Below, one piece after another: positions 42,669 through 51,515 of a stretch of 64,000 bases of DNA. This DNA is from Verrucomicrobiota bacterium. Its GTDB lineage: Bacteria; Verrucomicrobiota; Verrucomicrobiia; Verrucomicrobiales; Verrucomicrobiaceae. The stretch's first letter is position 1; the number at the start of each line of letters is the position of its first letter. The DNA lies in contig JANYCZ010000045.1 of assembly GCA_025360015.1 (NCBI GenBank), forward strand, positions 62,001 to 126,000. Direction: 5' to 3'. The position numbers were made by a program, and so were the translations under genes. Under the pieces are notes generated by a model. That model worked only from the letters and a program-made list of their open reading frames with translations, did no database searches and was not told the origin of the DNA.

Positions 42669-43367
42669 TCAGCTTTCAGTCTCCGAGCTCCGCCGCGTCA
42701 TCACCGTCACCACCAGAATGAAGAAACACATGACCACCGAGAAAAGCGGGAACTGCAGCGCCGCAGGCAGGCTGTAAACAAGCGCGAGCGCAGGGATCCA
42801 CACAAGCCAGTTCGTGATGAGCACCGTGGGGCAGGTGCGCGTCCAAAATTCCCGGTTCAAGGTCGGTCGCGTGCGTTTCCATGAGCCGTCCAGCTCCACC
42901 CAGCGCAGAGCGATGACGTAGGTGGGCACGAACCAGACTGGGCTCATGATGAACTGATCCACCAGCACCTTCTTCACCAGCGTAGTCGCGTCATGCGCAT
43001 CCCCAAACAGCCAGGTTTGGAAGCGATAAAACAGATCAATCTCCATGCCGCGATAACCCCAGAAAAGCATGAGCAGCACCAGACGCTTCCCACCACCCTC
43101 ACGCGGCAGCGTGCCCATGAGCTTCTGAATGCCCGTCGGCATGATGGCCGCAGCAAACATGGTGGAGACGCAGGAAAAGGCGAAGGACCAGTGCGTCTTG
43201 AACGCGCCCAGCGACTCCCAAAAACTCGCCAGCGCCGGCACCTGGTAGTAGCTGACCACCAGCGCCAGGGCGAAGCCATTCAGCACCAGGCACGGCACAC
43301 GGTTCTGCCGAAACACCGCCACGATGGCGGCGAAGATGCCGGGAGCGGATGTGGAAAGGGCAGACAT
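42669..43367 (-). CDS. Mpv17/PMP22-like membrane protein
   Basis: 232 aa with four hydrophobic segments. The C-terminal half follows the Mpv17/PMP22 layout in order: KKVLVDQFIMSPVWF, a short basic loop, LNREFWTRTCPTVLITNWLV, WIPALALVYSLPAALQFPLF and a last helix. In the eukaryotic family the matching features are the KxxxDQ...P block, the W...NWxxWxP block and the VPxxxR segment. Eukaryotic members sit in peroxisomal and inner mitochondrial membranes and may form channels. This is a distant match by eye; the bacterial role is unknown. Confidence 0.6.
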   Translation of the reverse strand: MSALSTSAPGIFAAIVAVFRQNRVPCLVLNGFALALVVSYYQVPALASFWESLGAFKTHWSFAFSCVSTMFAAAIMPTGIQKLMGTLPREGGGKRLVLLMLFWGYRGMEIDLFYRFQTWLFGDAHDATTLVKKVLVDQFIMSPVWFVPTYVIALRWVELDGSWKRTRPTLNREFWTRTCPTVLITNWLVWIPALALVYSLPAALQFPLFSVVMCFFILVVTVMTRRSSETES

Positions 43368-43441
43368 GCAGCGCGTCGTGCTTCATGTCTGCGGAAGGCG
43401 GGCCTGGCAAGCGCCTTGATCGCTCTGCTTGATGCGCACCC

Positions 43442-43473
43442 AAAAAAAGAGCGACGGCACCATGCCGTCGCTC
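43442..43473 (-). terminator. rho-independent terminator of the receptor-channel gene
   Basis: GAGCGACGGCA-CCA-TGCCGTCGCTC is a perfect 11-bp stem with a 3-base loop. On the minus strand it is followed by seven T. It lies 27 bp after the stop of 43500-44609. Confidence 0.93.
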
Positions 43474-43499
43474 TTCGATAAATTCAAAGTGACCGGGAG

Positions 43500-44609
43500 T
43501 TACTTGTCCTCGCCGAAGTACTTCTTCCGCAGCTCGTTGCCAACGCCTTGTTCGGTGAGTTTCAGGAGGCCTTGGTTCAGGCTCTCACGCAGTGTGCTGT
43601 CCTGCTGCAGGGCGAAGGAGTAGTTCTGGCGCTCAAACACGGGGCCGACCATCTGCAGTTTTTCGTCATTCAGTTTGCCGGCCTCGTATTGCAGCACGGG
43701 TGCATCGTAAACGACGGCATCCACATCTTTACCCTTCAAGGCGGCCACGCATTCGGTAACGGTGGCATATGGCACCACTTTGGCACCCTTAGTGGTGAGC
43801 CAGGTTTCGGTGGTGCTGCCCTTGACGGTGGCGACTTTGCGGCCAGGCAGATCGCCAGGGCCGTTGATGTCGCCCTTGAGGGTGTTGACGGTCAGGGTGG
43901 TGGTGAAGGAAGCGGTGAGCAAGGAGACCAGCACGATGCTCAGCAGCATCCAAATGACAGCCACGATACGACCACCGAGGCCAATGGGGCCTTTGTTGTC
44001 AGCGCCACCCACGAGCAACGTGCTGATCGTCCACCAGAAGGACTCATGCATGCCCTTTTTGTAATCTTCCGGCCATTGGTCGCCGTTCAATGGATGCTCA
44101 AAGCGCCAGACGAGGTGAGAAATGATGAACATCGCCACCAAGAGCAGGGCGAAAGCGCCGATGAGCTCGATGTTAAACAGATTGCCAACGAGGGAGAAGA
44201 TGCTGTCAGCAAAGCCGCCGCTGCCGCCACTGACCAGCACCTGCAGGCCGGATTCATAGAAGGGCTGGGTGAAATCGATAACCTCTTCGCGCTTGGCCGT
44301 GACGCTGATGGCACCCACGCCCACGTCCGCCGTTTTGTTCTTCAGCGCCTCGATGATTTCAGCCGCGGTGTTCACCACCTTGACCTCGTAGTCCAGCTTC
44401 GTCTCGCGCGCGAGCTGGTCCCACAACTCCGCTGCATAGCCCACGCGACGACCCTCTTTTTCGAAGGAGAATGGTTCCAGATTGCGGGTGACGACCCGGA
44501 TCTTGCTCCCCACAGCCGTGGCGGCAGGGGCGGCAGGAGCCTGTGCGGATGCCCCCTGGACGAAGCTGATAAAGGAAACCGCAGAGAGGAAAAGGAGAAG
44601 TTTACGCAT
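43500..44609 (-). CDS. GluR0-like ionotropic receptor: periplasmic binding domain with ion-channel insert
   Basis: 369 aa from ATG 44609, which gives a signal peptide (MRKLLLFLSAVSFISFVQGA). The order is half of a SBP_bac_3 domain (IRVVTRNLEPFSF, VGVGAISVTAKREEVIDFTQ), then helix M1 (LIGAFALLLVAMFIISHLVW), a pore-loop segment (FWWTISTLLVGGADNKG), helix M2 (GGRIVAVIWMLLSIVLVSLL), then the second half of the binding domain (LPGRKVATVKGSTTETWL, DAVVYDAPVLQY). This split architecture is that of prokaryotic glutamate-receptor-like channels. The pore loop lacks TVGYG, so K+ selectivity is not assured. It ends in a strong terminator. Confidence 0.9.
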   Translation of the reverse strand: MRKLLLFLSAVSFISFVQGASAQAPAAPAATAVGSKIRVVTRNLEPFSFEKEGRRVGYAAELWDQLARETKLDYEVKVVNTAAEIIEALKNKTADVGVGAISVTAKREEVIDFTQPFYESGLQVLVSGGSGGFADSIFSLVGNLFNIELIGAFALLLVAMFIISHLVWRFEHPLNGDQWPEDYKKGMHESFWWTISTLLVGGADNKGPIGLGGRIVAVIWMLLSIVLVSLLTASFTTTLTVNTLKGDINGPGDLPGRKVATVKGSTTETWLTTKGAKVVPYATVTECVAALKGKDVDAVVYDAPVLQYEAGKLNDEKLQMVGPVFERQNYSFALQQDSTLRESLNQGLLKLTEQGVGNELRKKYFGEDK

Positions 44610-44707
44610 GAGGGATGCGCCGATTCTGCCGCGCCTCGCTTTCGAGTCAATACAATCCCTCGACTTTGCCAGCTTGCGACTCCGCGCCGTCTGCCCATTC
44701 ATGACGC

Positions 44708-45565
44708 ATGACCGCAGAGTTGTTCCAGCAGATCACCACCCACGGGGCCGCCGTGAATCTTTCGTCACGCGCCAAGTTCCGCCTCACCGGCGCGGACCGC
44801 GTGCGCTACCTAAACGGCCAGGCCACCAATGACGTACGCCGCGCCAAATCCGATCAAACACTCTATGCATGTGTGACGGATGTGAAGGGCCGCATCGCCG
44901 CAGACATCTTCATTCATGCTCAGGCAGACTCACTGCTGCTCGATGCCGAACCCGACCTGCGTGAGCCCCTCGGCATGCGCCTGGAGCGCTACATCGTCGC
45001 CGACGATGTCGAACTCACCGATGTAACCGAAGAGTGGCAGCTCTGGCACGTGTTTGGAGGCAGCGTCGACACTCCAGCCTTCCATCCCTCCCTGCGCTCC
45101 ACCCGCTTTGGCACCGCAGGCTTCGATCTCTGGCTCCCCGCCTCCGCTACCGCTCCCACCTTCGATGCACGCCCCCTGCTGAGCGAAGTCGATCTTGAAA
45201 CATGGCGCATCCTCCAAAAGGTCCCCCGCTGGCCGCACGAACTGAACATCGAAACATTTCCGCCTGAAGCCGGCCTCGAACGCAGCGCCATGGACTTCGC
45301 CAAAGGCTGCTACATCGGCCAGGAGGTGCTCTCCCGCATCAAGACCACAGGCAAGATGCCGCGTGAAATGATCCCCTTCGAATCCGACGCAGTGGTGAAT
45401 GCTGGCGACGAACTCTGGCATGAGAAAATCGTCGGCAAAGTCACCAGCGTCACCCAGCATCCCATCACAAGTCTGACCATTGGTCTCGCGATGATTCGTC
45501 AGGGTACCGCCACGGATGGCCTCCATGTAGGGAGCAGCAAAGGACCACTGATCCAAAGGATCTAG
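44708..45565 (+). CDS. ygfZ: folate-binding protein YgfZ/GcvT-like
   Basis: 285 aa. The YgfZ signature KGCYIGQEVLSRIKTTGKMP is present, with the N-terminal RAKFRLTGADRVRYLNGQAT and CVTDVKGRIAADI of the aminomethyltransferase-like fold. YgfZ proteins help Fe-S enzymes such as MiaB to be assembled or repaired, using a tetrahydrofolate-type cofactor. The conserved Cys of the signature is intact. Confidence 0.93.
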   Translation: MTAELFQQITTHGAAVNLSSRAKFRLTGADRVRYLNGQATNDVRRAKSDQTLYACVTDVKGRIAADIFIHAQADSLLLDAEPDLREPLGMRLERYIVADDVELTDVTEEWQLWHVFGGSVDTPAFHPSLRSTRFGTAGFDLWLPASATAPTFDARPLLSEVDLETWRILQKVPRWPHELNIETFPPEAGLERSAMDFAKGCYIGQEVLSRIKTTGKMPREMIPFESDAVVNAGDELWHEKIVGKVTSVTQHPITSLTIGLAMIRQGTATDGLHVGSSKGPLIQRI

Positions 45566-45654
45566 ATAAAGGGGCGGGGTATTATTTCGCGGCTCCTCAA
45601 CCTCCCCTTCGATACCCGCCGGCATCGCGATGCTTCAAAGAGTGCAGCACGCAT

Positions 45655-45693
45655 AAAAAAAAAGCGCATGGCCCGGAGACCATGCGCTTAAAA
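45655..45693 (-). terminator. rho-independent terminator, probably bidirectional
   Basis: AAGCGCATGG and CCATGCGCTT form a 10-bp stem. On the minus strand a run of about nine T follows, suiting the acidic-protein gene (45726-47024). It also lies after the convergent ygfZ. Confidence 0.88.
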
Positions 45694-45725
45694 TTGTTTC
45701 AAAAAGAAACCCTCAATAAGGAAGA

Positions 45726-47024
45726 TTACTGCTCGCAGCAGCCGCCGTCGTCGCAATCGGCAGCGCCGTCACAATCGTCGTCGTCGCCGTCGTCTTCCTC
45801 TTCGTCTTCTTCATCTTCGTCAGCGTCTTCTTCATCGGACTCGCCGTCGCCGTCGTCATCGGTGTCTTCTGCGTCGCTGATGCCGTCGTTGTCGTCATCG
45901 TCGTCTTCCTCGTCGGAGATGCCGTCGCCATCGGCGTCGTCTTCGCAATCAGCGGCTTCGTCAGAAAGGGACTGGTCATCTTCTTCTTCGTCCTGCTCTT
46001 CGTCGATCTGTTCTTCGTCTTCCGTGTCTTCTTCCGTGGCGGTTTCTTCGCTATAGCTTTCCACGGACTCTTCAATGGAGGAGACTTCGCTCACGCTGAC
46101 GGAGGAGCTGATGGAGGTGCTCTCGTAATATGAACCGTAGTTGGCAACGCTGGAGTTGTAGTAGTCCCAGCCGTCATAGTTGCTCCAGGCCGAACCACCG
46201 AAGATGGAAGACAGCACATTGACGAAAGGAGTGAGCTTGCCCCATGAGGACTGGTAGTAGTCTGGGTAGTAAGACCTAGAGATGTTGCCATAAGCACCCA
46301 TCGAATTTCTCAGGCGGCCGGTCTGATACTGGTACTTCGCATAAGTGCCGCGGTCCGTGCCCTGGATGCCAAGGATTTTCGTGGCCAGGCCGATCAGATC
46401 CGCAATCATGCGGTGCTGGTAGGATTTTGGCTTTGCGGTGGCTGCAGCCTGCTTCAGGTTGCCGATGAGCGATTCCATCTGCGGGCCTGCACCCTGGATT
46501 TCAGCAAGTTCTGCGTCGGTGAGCTTGGCCTTTTTGCCGCCTTTTTTCAGGATGGCAACCGAAGGGCCGAAATGGCTGAGGTACATTTCATAAGCGGCAT
46601 CGAGGGATTTCACACCGCGGCCCACCTGGGACTTCGGATGTGCACCGCGGATGATGGCCCAGGTCGTGGCAATCTGTGTGACGCCTTCACCTGTGGAGTC
46701 CAGGCCTTTGAGCATTTCCGGACTCTTGTCTGCAATGCCCTTTTCAAGCTGATCGAGTCCCTTCGCGGTGGACTTCAGCGCAGAGTAAAACGGCACTGCC
46801 TGCTTGGACTTCGGGCTGATGTCCTTGGAATTCTTGGCGATGAATGCGATGGACGCCTTCATGTCTTTCACTAGAGAGGCGGGCGTAGGCGCTGCACCTT
46901 TCTTGTGGTGGGCAGGCTTGCCTTTGGCCTTGGCATCCTGACCTTGCACTGGCAGACCAGAAACGCCCAGAAGGCTGAGACTGGCGATAAACGCGATGGA
47001 TTTAAAAAGAGTGGGTGATTTCAT
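45726..47024 (-). CDS. secreted protein with extreme acidic, Ca-binding-type C-terminus
   Basis: 432 aa from ATG 47024, giving a signal peptide (LFKSIAFIASLSLLGVSGLP). Residues about 40-225 are helical and Lys/Ala-rich; about 226-310 are Tyr/Ser/Gly-rich (YYPDYYQSSWG). The last 110 residues are dominated by Asp and Glu, with repeats such as DADGDGISDEEDDDDDNDG and ISDAEDTDDDGDG, matching thrombospondin type 3 / EF-hand-like calcium loops, and end in a Cys-rich tip. It should be exported and bind divalent cations. No family recognised for the helical part. Confidence 0.82.
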   Translation of the reverse strand: MKSPTLFKSIAFIASLSLLGVSGLPVQGQDAKAKGKPAHHKKGAAPTPASLVKDMKASIAFIAKNSKDISPKSKQAVPFYSALKSTAKGLDQLEKGIADKSPEMLKGLDSTGEGVTQIATTWAIIRGAHPKSQVGRGVKSLDAAYEMYLSHFGPSVAILKKGGKKAKLTDAELAEIQGAGPQMESLIGNLKQAAATAKPKSYQHRMIADLIGLATKILGIQGTDRGTYAKYQYQTGRLRNSMGAYGNISRSYYPDYYQSSWGKLTPFVNVLSSIFGGSAWSNYDGWDYYNSSVANYGSYYESTSISSSVSVSEVSSIEESVESYSEETATEEDTEDEEQIDEEQDEEEDDQSLSDEAADCEDDADGDGISDEEDDDDDNDGISDAEDTDDDGDGESDEEDADEDEEDEEEDDGDDDDCDGAADCDDGGCCEQ

Positions 47025-47144
47025 AGGCGAAGCGGCGATTCTATCCATGCCCATCCTTCATGTCATTAATTTTTCGCACTTTTTTTGAAAGAACATTGTC
47101 ACTAAATACGTGGCTTTATTCTGCCTGCGGCGGCGATCTCGACT

Positions 47145-48440
47145 TCACTTCGCCCGGTTGTCCCGCACATGCTTCAGTGCCGCCGCCTGCATGAACTTGC
47201 TCGCCGCCGGTGTGCTGGTATGCCCGGACAGAATGTCAGTGTGGATCGCTTTCGGGATCGTCAGCGCGTTGTAGGCCGCATACACACTGGTCGGCGGGCA
47301 GGTGGTGTCGATGAAGCCGACGGTCACTACCGCACCCTGGCACTTCGCGCGGGTGGCAAAGTTCACATTGTCAAAGTAGCGCGCAGCCTGCAATGCGGCG
47401 GCGTTGGGTTTGCCCTCGGCATCATTGGGCACGATCTTCGGCCAGCCGCTGATGCGGTTTGCCTGGCTGCCGGTGTGGTCACAGCCCGCCGGCACCCCTG
47501 CGCAGATGAATGAGACCCGTGCATCCAACCCCGCTGCGGCAAAAGCCTGATAACCGCCCTGGCTGGCCCCATAAACGATGAGCGTCTTGCCATCCCACTC
47601 CGGCTGCGCCGTCAGGAAATCAAGCGCACGCATCAGCCGCAGAAACATCCCTTTGAAATAAATCTTCTCGCGGTCCTGCGGGTTTTCAATGCGGTAGTCC
47701 TTCAGCTCACCCGCCGCCAGCACGTCGTAGAACTCCTTCGGCTTTCCATTTGGCAGACCGTGCGCGTTGATGTCCATAGACAGCATCCCGCCTTCATTCA
47801 GCGCCCATGACACGCTGCCGAGATTTGCGCTCCGCACCCCCGCCCCATGCACATGCAAGATCGCCGGAAGAGACTTTGCCTTCGACTGCACCGGTTTGCC
47901 AAAGTAACCGCTCACCGGCTTGCCCACGCAGTCGATCTGTACGTCAAAGGCCTCCACGCCCTTCGGTGCGCCCGTCGTCACCGGGGTGAGCGTCGCTTTC
48001 GCCGGCACCTGCGCCAGTGCGGCCTTCTGCGCATCCCAGAATACATCAAAATCCTCCGGCACCGGCATGCTGGGCTTCAGCAGCAGCGGATCATAGCCCG
48101 CAGCCGCCATGGTGGAGGCCTTGTCACTCGTTGCACGCAGTTGCAGGAAGCCCGGCTCGTCCAGCTTGCCGATGACCGTCGCCTTGCCGTCCTTTACATT
48201 CAGCGTCTGCGGCGGCTGGGGCTGCACGCCGTCCTTGGAGAACACGCACACCACCTTCCCATCCGCCAGCGGCTTGCCGTCTTGCAGCGCCTCAAGGGTG
48301 AAGGTGGCCGTCTCGCCCACCTTGTACAAAGCATCCGGATGATCGGCGGAGGCCTTCAGCGTGAGCACCGGAGTCGGTGTCTGTGCCTGCACGCTGAGGG
48401 AGACGAGGAGGAAAAAGGCGAAGAACGGTTTCAGTTTCAT
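47145..48440 (-). CDS. acetylxylan esterase (AXE1/DLH)-like secreted hydrolase
   Basis: 431 aa from ATG 48440, which starts the signal peptide (MKLKPFFAFFLLVSLSVQAQ). An N-terminal beta domain (about 30-115) precedes an alpha/beta hydrolase. The nucleophile elbow is YGASQGGYQAF; the catalytic Asp is in VTVGFIDTTCPPT and the His in TDILSGHTSTP. HVHGAGV is the oxyanion-side motif. AXE1-type enzymes deacetylate xylan and related oligosaccharides in the periplasm. Confidence 0.9.
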   Translation of the reverse strand: MKLKPFFAFFLLVSLSVQAQTPTPVLTLKASADHPDALYKVGETATFTLEALQDGKPLADGKVVCVFSKDGVQPQPPQTLNVKDGKATVIGKLDEPGFLQLRATSDKASTMAAAGYDPLLLKPSMPVPEDFDVFWDAQKAALAQVPAKATLTPVTTGAPKGVEAFDVQIDCVGKPVSGYFGKPVQSKAKSLPAILHVHGAGVRSANLGSVSWALNEGGMLSMDINAHGLPNGKPKEFYDVLAAGELKDYRIENPQDREKIYFKGMFLRLMRALDFLTAQPEWDGKTLIVYGASQGGYQAFAAAGLDARVSFICAGVPAGCDHTGSQANRISGWPKIVPNDAEGKPNAAALQAARYFDNVNFATRAKCQGAVVTVGFIDTTCPPTSVYAAYNALTIPKAIHTDILSGHTSTPAASKFMQAAALKHVRDNRAK

Positions 48441-48542
48441 GCCCCCGAAACTCGAACAGGGCCGGGTCTGAATCAATCTTCATTCACCAGCCCGACATCG
48501 CTCTTGCCGCGCCGCACTTGTTCTCCATGCTGCCGCACCCCC

Positions 48543-49550
48543 ATGCTCAGAAAACGCGGATGCCTGAAACTGCTTCTGCTGCTCGCCCTTGCCGGCGCGC
48601 TGCTGGCCTGGCTTGCCGGTGAAGTCTTCTTCAATCTCAACAGCAACCTCGTCGCCATCAGCGTGCGCGACTCCAAGTCCCCGCTGCAGATCCTCACCAA
48701 ACGCGGCGAGTGGAAACCCGCCGCCGCCCTCACCGCCGCCGATCTCGACACCGCCCTCATCGAGCGCCATCGCGAGACCGGCATGCGCTGGACCACGCTC
48801 AAGGTCCGCCGCGCCGGCGGCATTCTGGCCAGCATCGCCCAGCGCGTTTTCGGCGCGGAAGTCCAGATCGTCACCCTCTCCGCCGATCGCTTCGATTTCA
48901 TGACCACCTTCCAGCCGAAGTTTGCCCTCACCACCGCGCGCGAGCGTATGGCAGACGGGAATCTCTGGTTCTCCATCACCGCCAATTTTCGCGATCCCAA
49001 AGGCCGCCCCATGGGCTGGGTCTATCACGAAGGCCGTCAGGTGAATCAACCCTTCGGCGACTGGAGCGGCTGCTTCTTCGTCAAAGACGGGCGCCCCTGG
49101 TGCGGGCCGAAGTCGCTCCTCAATGACGTCCCCGGTCTCATTCAGGAAGGCTGCCAGGTCTATCCCTCCGTGATGAAGAACCACACCACCTTCTCCTACG
49201 TGGACCTGAAGCCCGACCTCTTTTACGACGGCCAGAAAATCAGCTACCGCTCCCTCGTTGGTATGCGGCAGGACGGCACTATCGTCTTCGTCCTCTCCGG
49301 CGACGGCGGCATCATGAACGTCAGCGAAGTCACCGAGATCGCCCGCAAGCTCGACGTCCAGAACGCCACCCTCCTAGATGGCGGCCGCGCCCTGCAATAC
49401 TCCATCCGCACCGACGACGGCCCCTGGCACTTCCACGCCTTCAACACCGAACTCCCCTTCCAGCACAAATGGCTCGAACGCCAGCGCTCCCCCGTGTACA
49501 TCGGCGTCCGCCGCAAAGCCCCCGTGATTGTCCAAGGCCAGCCAAGGTGA
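48543..49550 (+). CDS. phosphodiester glycosidase (NAGPA) family protein, membrane-anchored
   Basis: 335 aa from ATG 48543 (MLRKRGCLKLLLLLALAGAL), a signal anchor; the long upstream open frame is antisense to the esterase gene. The NAGPA domain motifs are TTARERMADGNLWFSITANF, DWSGCFFVKDGRPW and, near the end, LSGDGGIMNVSEVTEIARKL followed by ATLLDGGRALQY. Relatives remove GlcNAc from phosphodiesters on glycans or teichoic acids. It diverges from the esterase gene. Confidence 0.85.
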   Translation: MLRKRGCLKLLLLLALAGALLAWLAGEVFFNLNSNLVAISVRDSKSPLQILTKRGEWKPAAALTAADLDTALIERHRETGMRWTTLKVRRAGGILASIAQRVFGAEVQIVTLSADRFDFMTTFQPKFALTTARERMADGNLWFSITANFRDPKGRPMGWVYHEGRQVNQPFGDWSGCFFVKDGRPWCGPKSLLNDVPGLIQEGCQVYPSVMKNHTTFSYVDLKPDLFYDGQKISYRSLVGMRQDGTIVFVLSGDGGIMNVSEVTEIARKLDVQNATLLDGGRALQYSIRTDDGPWHFHAFNTELPFQHKWLERQRSPVYIGVRRKAPVIVQGQPR

Positions 49551-49655
49551 CTTGATCCAAGGTGACGGGGTTTCGCTTCGCGGCTACGCAGCCCGACCCC
49601 TTCAGGATCTGAGGGTCCGAAGAACTCTACCCCTTGGGATGCTGCCCCTCGCCAT

Positions 49656-51485
49656 TCACTGCTTCAGCCGCTTCTGCCAGTCCGCATGCTCCTTCTTATA
49701 CCCCTGAAACGCCTCATGCTCCTTTACTGAAATCTTCCCATCCTTGTCCGTATCAACGAAGGGAAACAACCACTCCCAGCCCGGCTTGGCTTCGCTCCAC
49801 GCCTCCTTCGACCCCCACTCGCCTGCCTTCACAATCCCTGGCGCGTGACGCAACGTCGGTCCCGTCCACTTCAAAATCTGCCCCCGCTCCAGCAGACGCT
49901 TTTGCAGTTTCGCCACATCGACCTGCTGCACCGGCACCCCGGCATGAATCGCCTGCGCCGCGGCCACTCCGGCGGACTCTCCCATCACACAAAACACCGG
50001 CTCCATGCGCGCGGATGCATACGCGATGTAGCTGGCCGAAAAACACACCGGCACCAGCAGATTGCCACAGGCCTCCGCCTTCGGCGTGAGCGCACGATAA
50101 GGAATGGGATAAGGATAGCCCGTGCCCTGCGAGCCGCCGACGAACATGTTGCCTTCCGTGGCCACGCCCATCTGGCCGGTAGCGGGATCTGCGACGGCAT
50201 ATCGACGCACGGGGTAGATGTCCACGCCATAGAGCGCCAGCCCAACGCTGTCCGCCACCTGCGTCTGATTCCACACATCGGCCAAAGTCAGCACATAGGG
50301 CCCCTGCATGCGCCGCGTAATGCGCACATATAGCTGATTCGGCCAGCCATCCGTGTCCTCATGCATGGTCTTGTCCAAACCAAGCGCCGCCGTCTCCGCA
50401 CGAAACTTATCCGGCACGCGGAGATCGGTGCTCAGGAAGTGATGCAGGCCGCTGAGGTAGTCCTTGTGCTGCCGCCAAATGCGCGACTTTGCCTCCCAAT
50501 TCCCATCCTGATAATAACGGCTCACGCCCAACGGCGCGATGGTGATCAGCGAGTCGCGTTTGTAGTTGTACTCGCCGCTGTTGAGCCAGCCGGGAAAGAT
50601 GTCCCGAAGCCGCTTTAGCAGCTTTTCTTCTCCGCCCTCCGTTGTGCGGACAAGGTGCTCCACGTAGCGCCCGACGACTTCAAAATCCTTCGCGTCATAG
50701 CCCGCCGGTTTTTCAAATGCGATGCGCTTCTCTGCATCACGCGTCACGTAGAAGCGGTAGTTGTAGGCCTGCGTGTACTCATCCGCCGCGCCCTGTGGCA
50801 GACCGTGATCCGCCTCCACCAGCGGCAGCAGGCCGCTCTTCGCATCGCCCGGCACCACGTAGGGATCGATGGGTGTCCAGTTCGTCGTCGGTCCCACGCC
50901 GGCGAGTTCTTCTTTAAACACATCTGCTGCTTCGCGACCCACCGCATACGGCACCGCGGCCGCCGCCATGACATCGCCCTCATAGCTGGCGTCGATGAAG
51001 ACCTTGGCCTCAACCATCGTTGCATCGAGTTGCGAGGCCTTCGGTGCAGGCACCCCGTTCTTGTCTGGTGGTGCCAGCTCCAGCACGAGTTTCGTGATCG
51101 CCGTTCCTTTCTTTTCCACCCGCTGCACGCGATATTCAAAGAGCACCGGAATCTTTTCCTCCTCCAGCCACGCCGCGAACGCCTGGCGGATGGCGGGGGG
51201 CTGCTTGCCCAGTTTGAAGACGCGGCTCGTGGTCAGGCCGCCCACAGCCTGGGGTGCGGCACAGTCTTGCATGGGCTTGATCCCCGCACCGAGAATGCCG
51301 CCCACCCAGCGGCTGGGCTCCACGATGAGAACTGAACAGCCCTCCTGCCGTGCCGCTACAGCAGCCACGATGCCCGCCGGGGTGGCCCCATAAACGCACA
51401 CGTCCACCTTCTGCGGTGGAGCTTCCGCATGGGCGAAATGAGCTGCAACGAGCAGCACCAACAGGAAAAGCACAGAATGTCTCAT
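49656..51485 (-). CDS. FAD-dependent oxidoreductase with C-terminal EF-hand
   Basis: 609 aa. A signal peptide (MRHSVLFLLVLLVAAHFAHA) precedes the dinucleotide fold VDVCVYGATPAGIVAAVAAR and VEPSRWVGGILGAG. Other FAD_oxidored blocks are FIDASYEGDVMAAAAV, GRYVEHLVRTTEGG and the late SCVMGESAGVAAAQA-type segment. The tail holds one canonical EF-hand loop, DTDKDGKISVKEHEAF. This secreted FAD family is common in Planctomycetes and Verrucomicrobia; the substrate is unknown but is probably carbohydrate-related. Confidence 0.9.
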   Translation of the reverse strand: MRHSVLFLLVLLVAAHFAHAEAPPQKVDVCVYGATPAGIVAAVAARQEGCSVLIVEPSRWVGGILGAGIKPMQDCAAPQAVGGLTTSRVFKLGKQPPAIRQAFAAWLEEEKIPVLFEYRVQRVEKKGTAITKLVLELAPPDKNGVPAPKASQLDATMVEAKVFIDASYEGDVMAAAAVPYAVGREAADVFKEELAGVGPTTNWTPIDPYVVPGDAKSGLLPLVEADHGLPQGAADEYTQAYNYRFYVTRDAEKRIAFEKPAGYDAKDFEVVGRYVEHLVRTTEGGEEKLLKRLRDIFPGWLNSGEYNYKRDSLITIAPLGVSRYYQDGNWEAKSRIWRQHKDYLSGLHHFLSTDLRVPDKFRAETAALGLDKTMHEDTDGWPNQLYVRITRRMQGPYVLTLADVWNQTQVADSVGLALYGVDIYPVRRYAVADPATGQMGVATEGNMFVGGSQGTGYPYPIPYRALTPKAEACGNLLVPVCFSASYIAYASARMEPVFCVMGESAGVAAAQAIHAGVPVQQVDVAKLQKRLLERGQILKWTGPTLRHAPGIVKAGEWGSKEAWSEAKPGWEWLFPFVDTDKDGKISVKEHEAFQGYKKEHADWQKRLKQ

Positions 51486-51515
51486 GCTCCTATCTCGCCA
51501 CAGCTTGGGAGTCTG

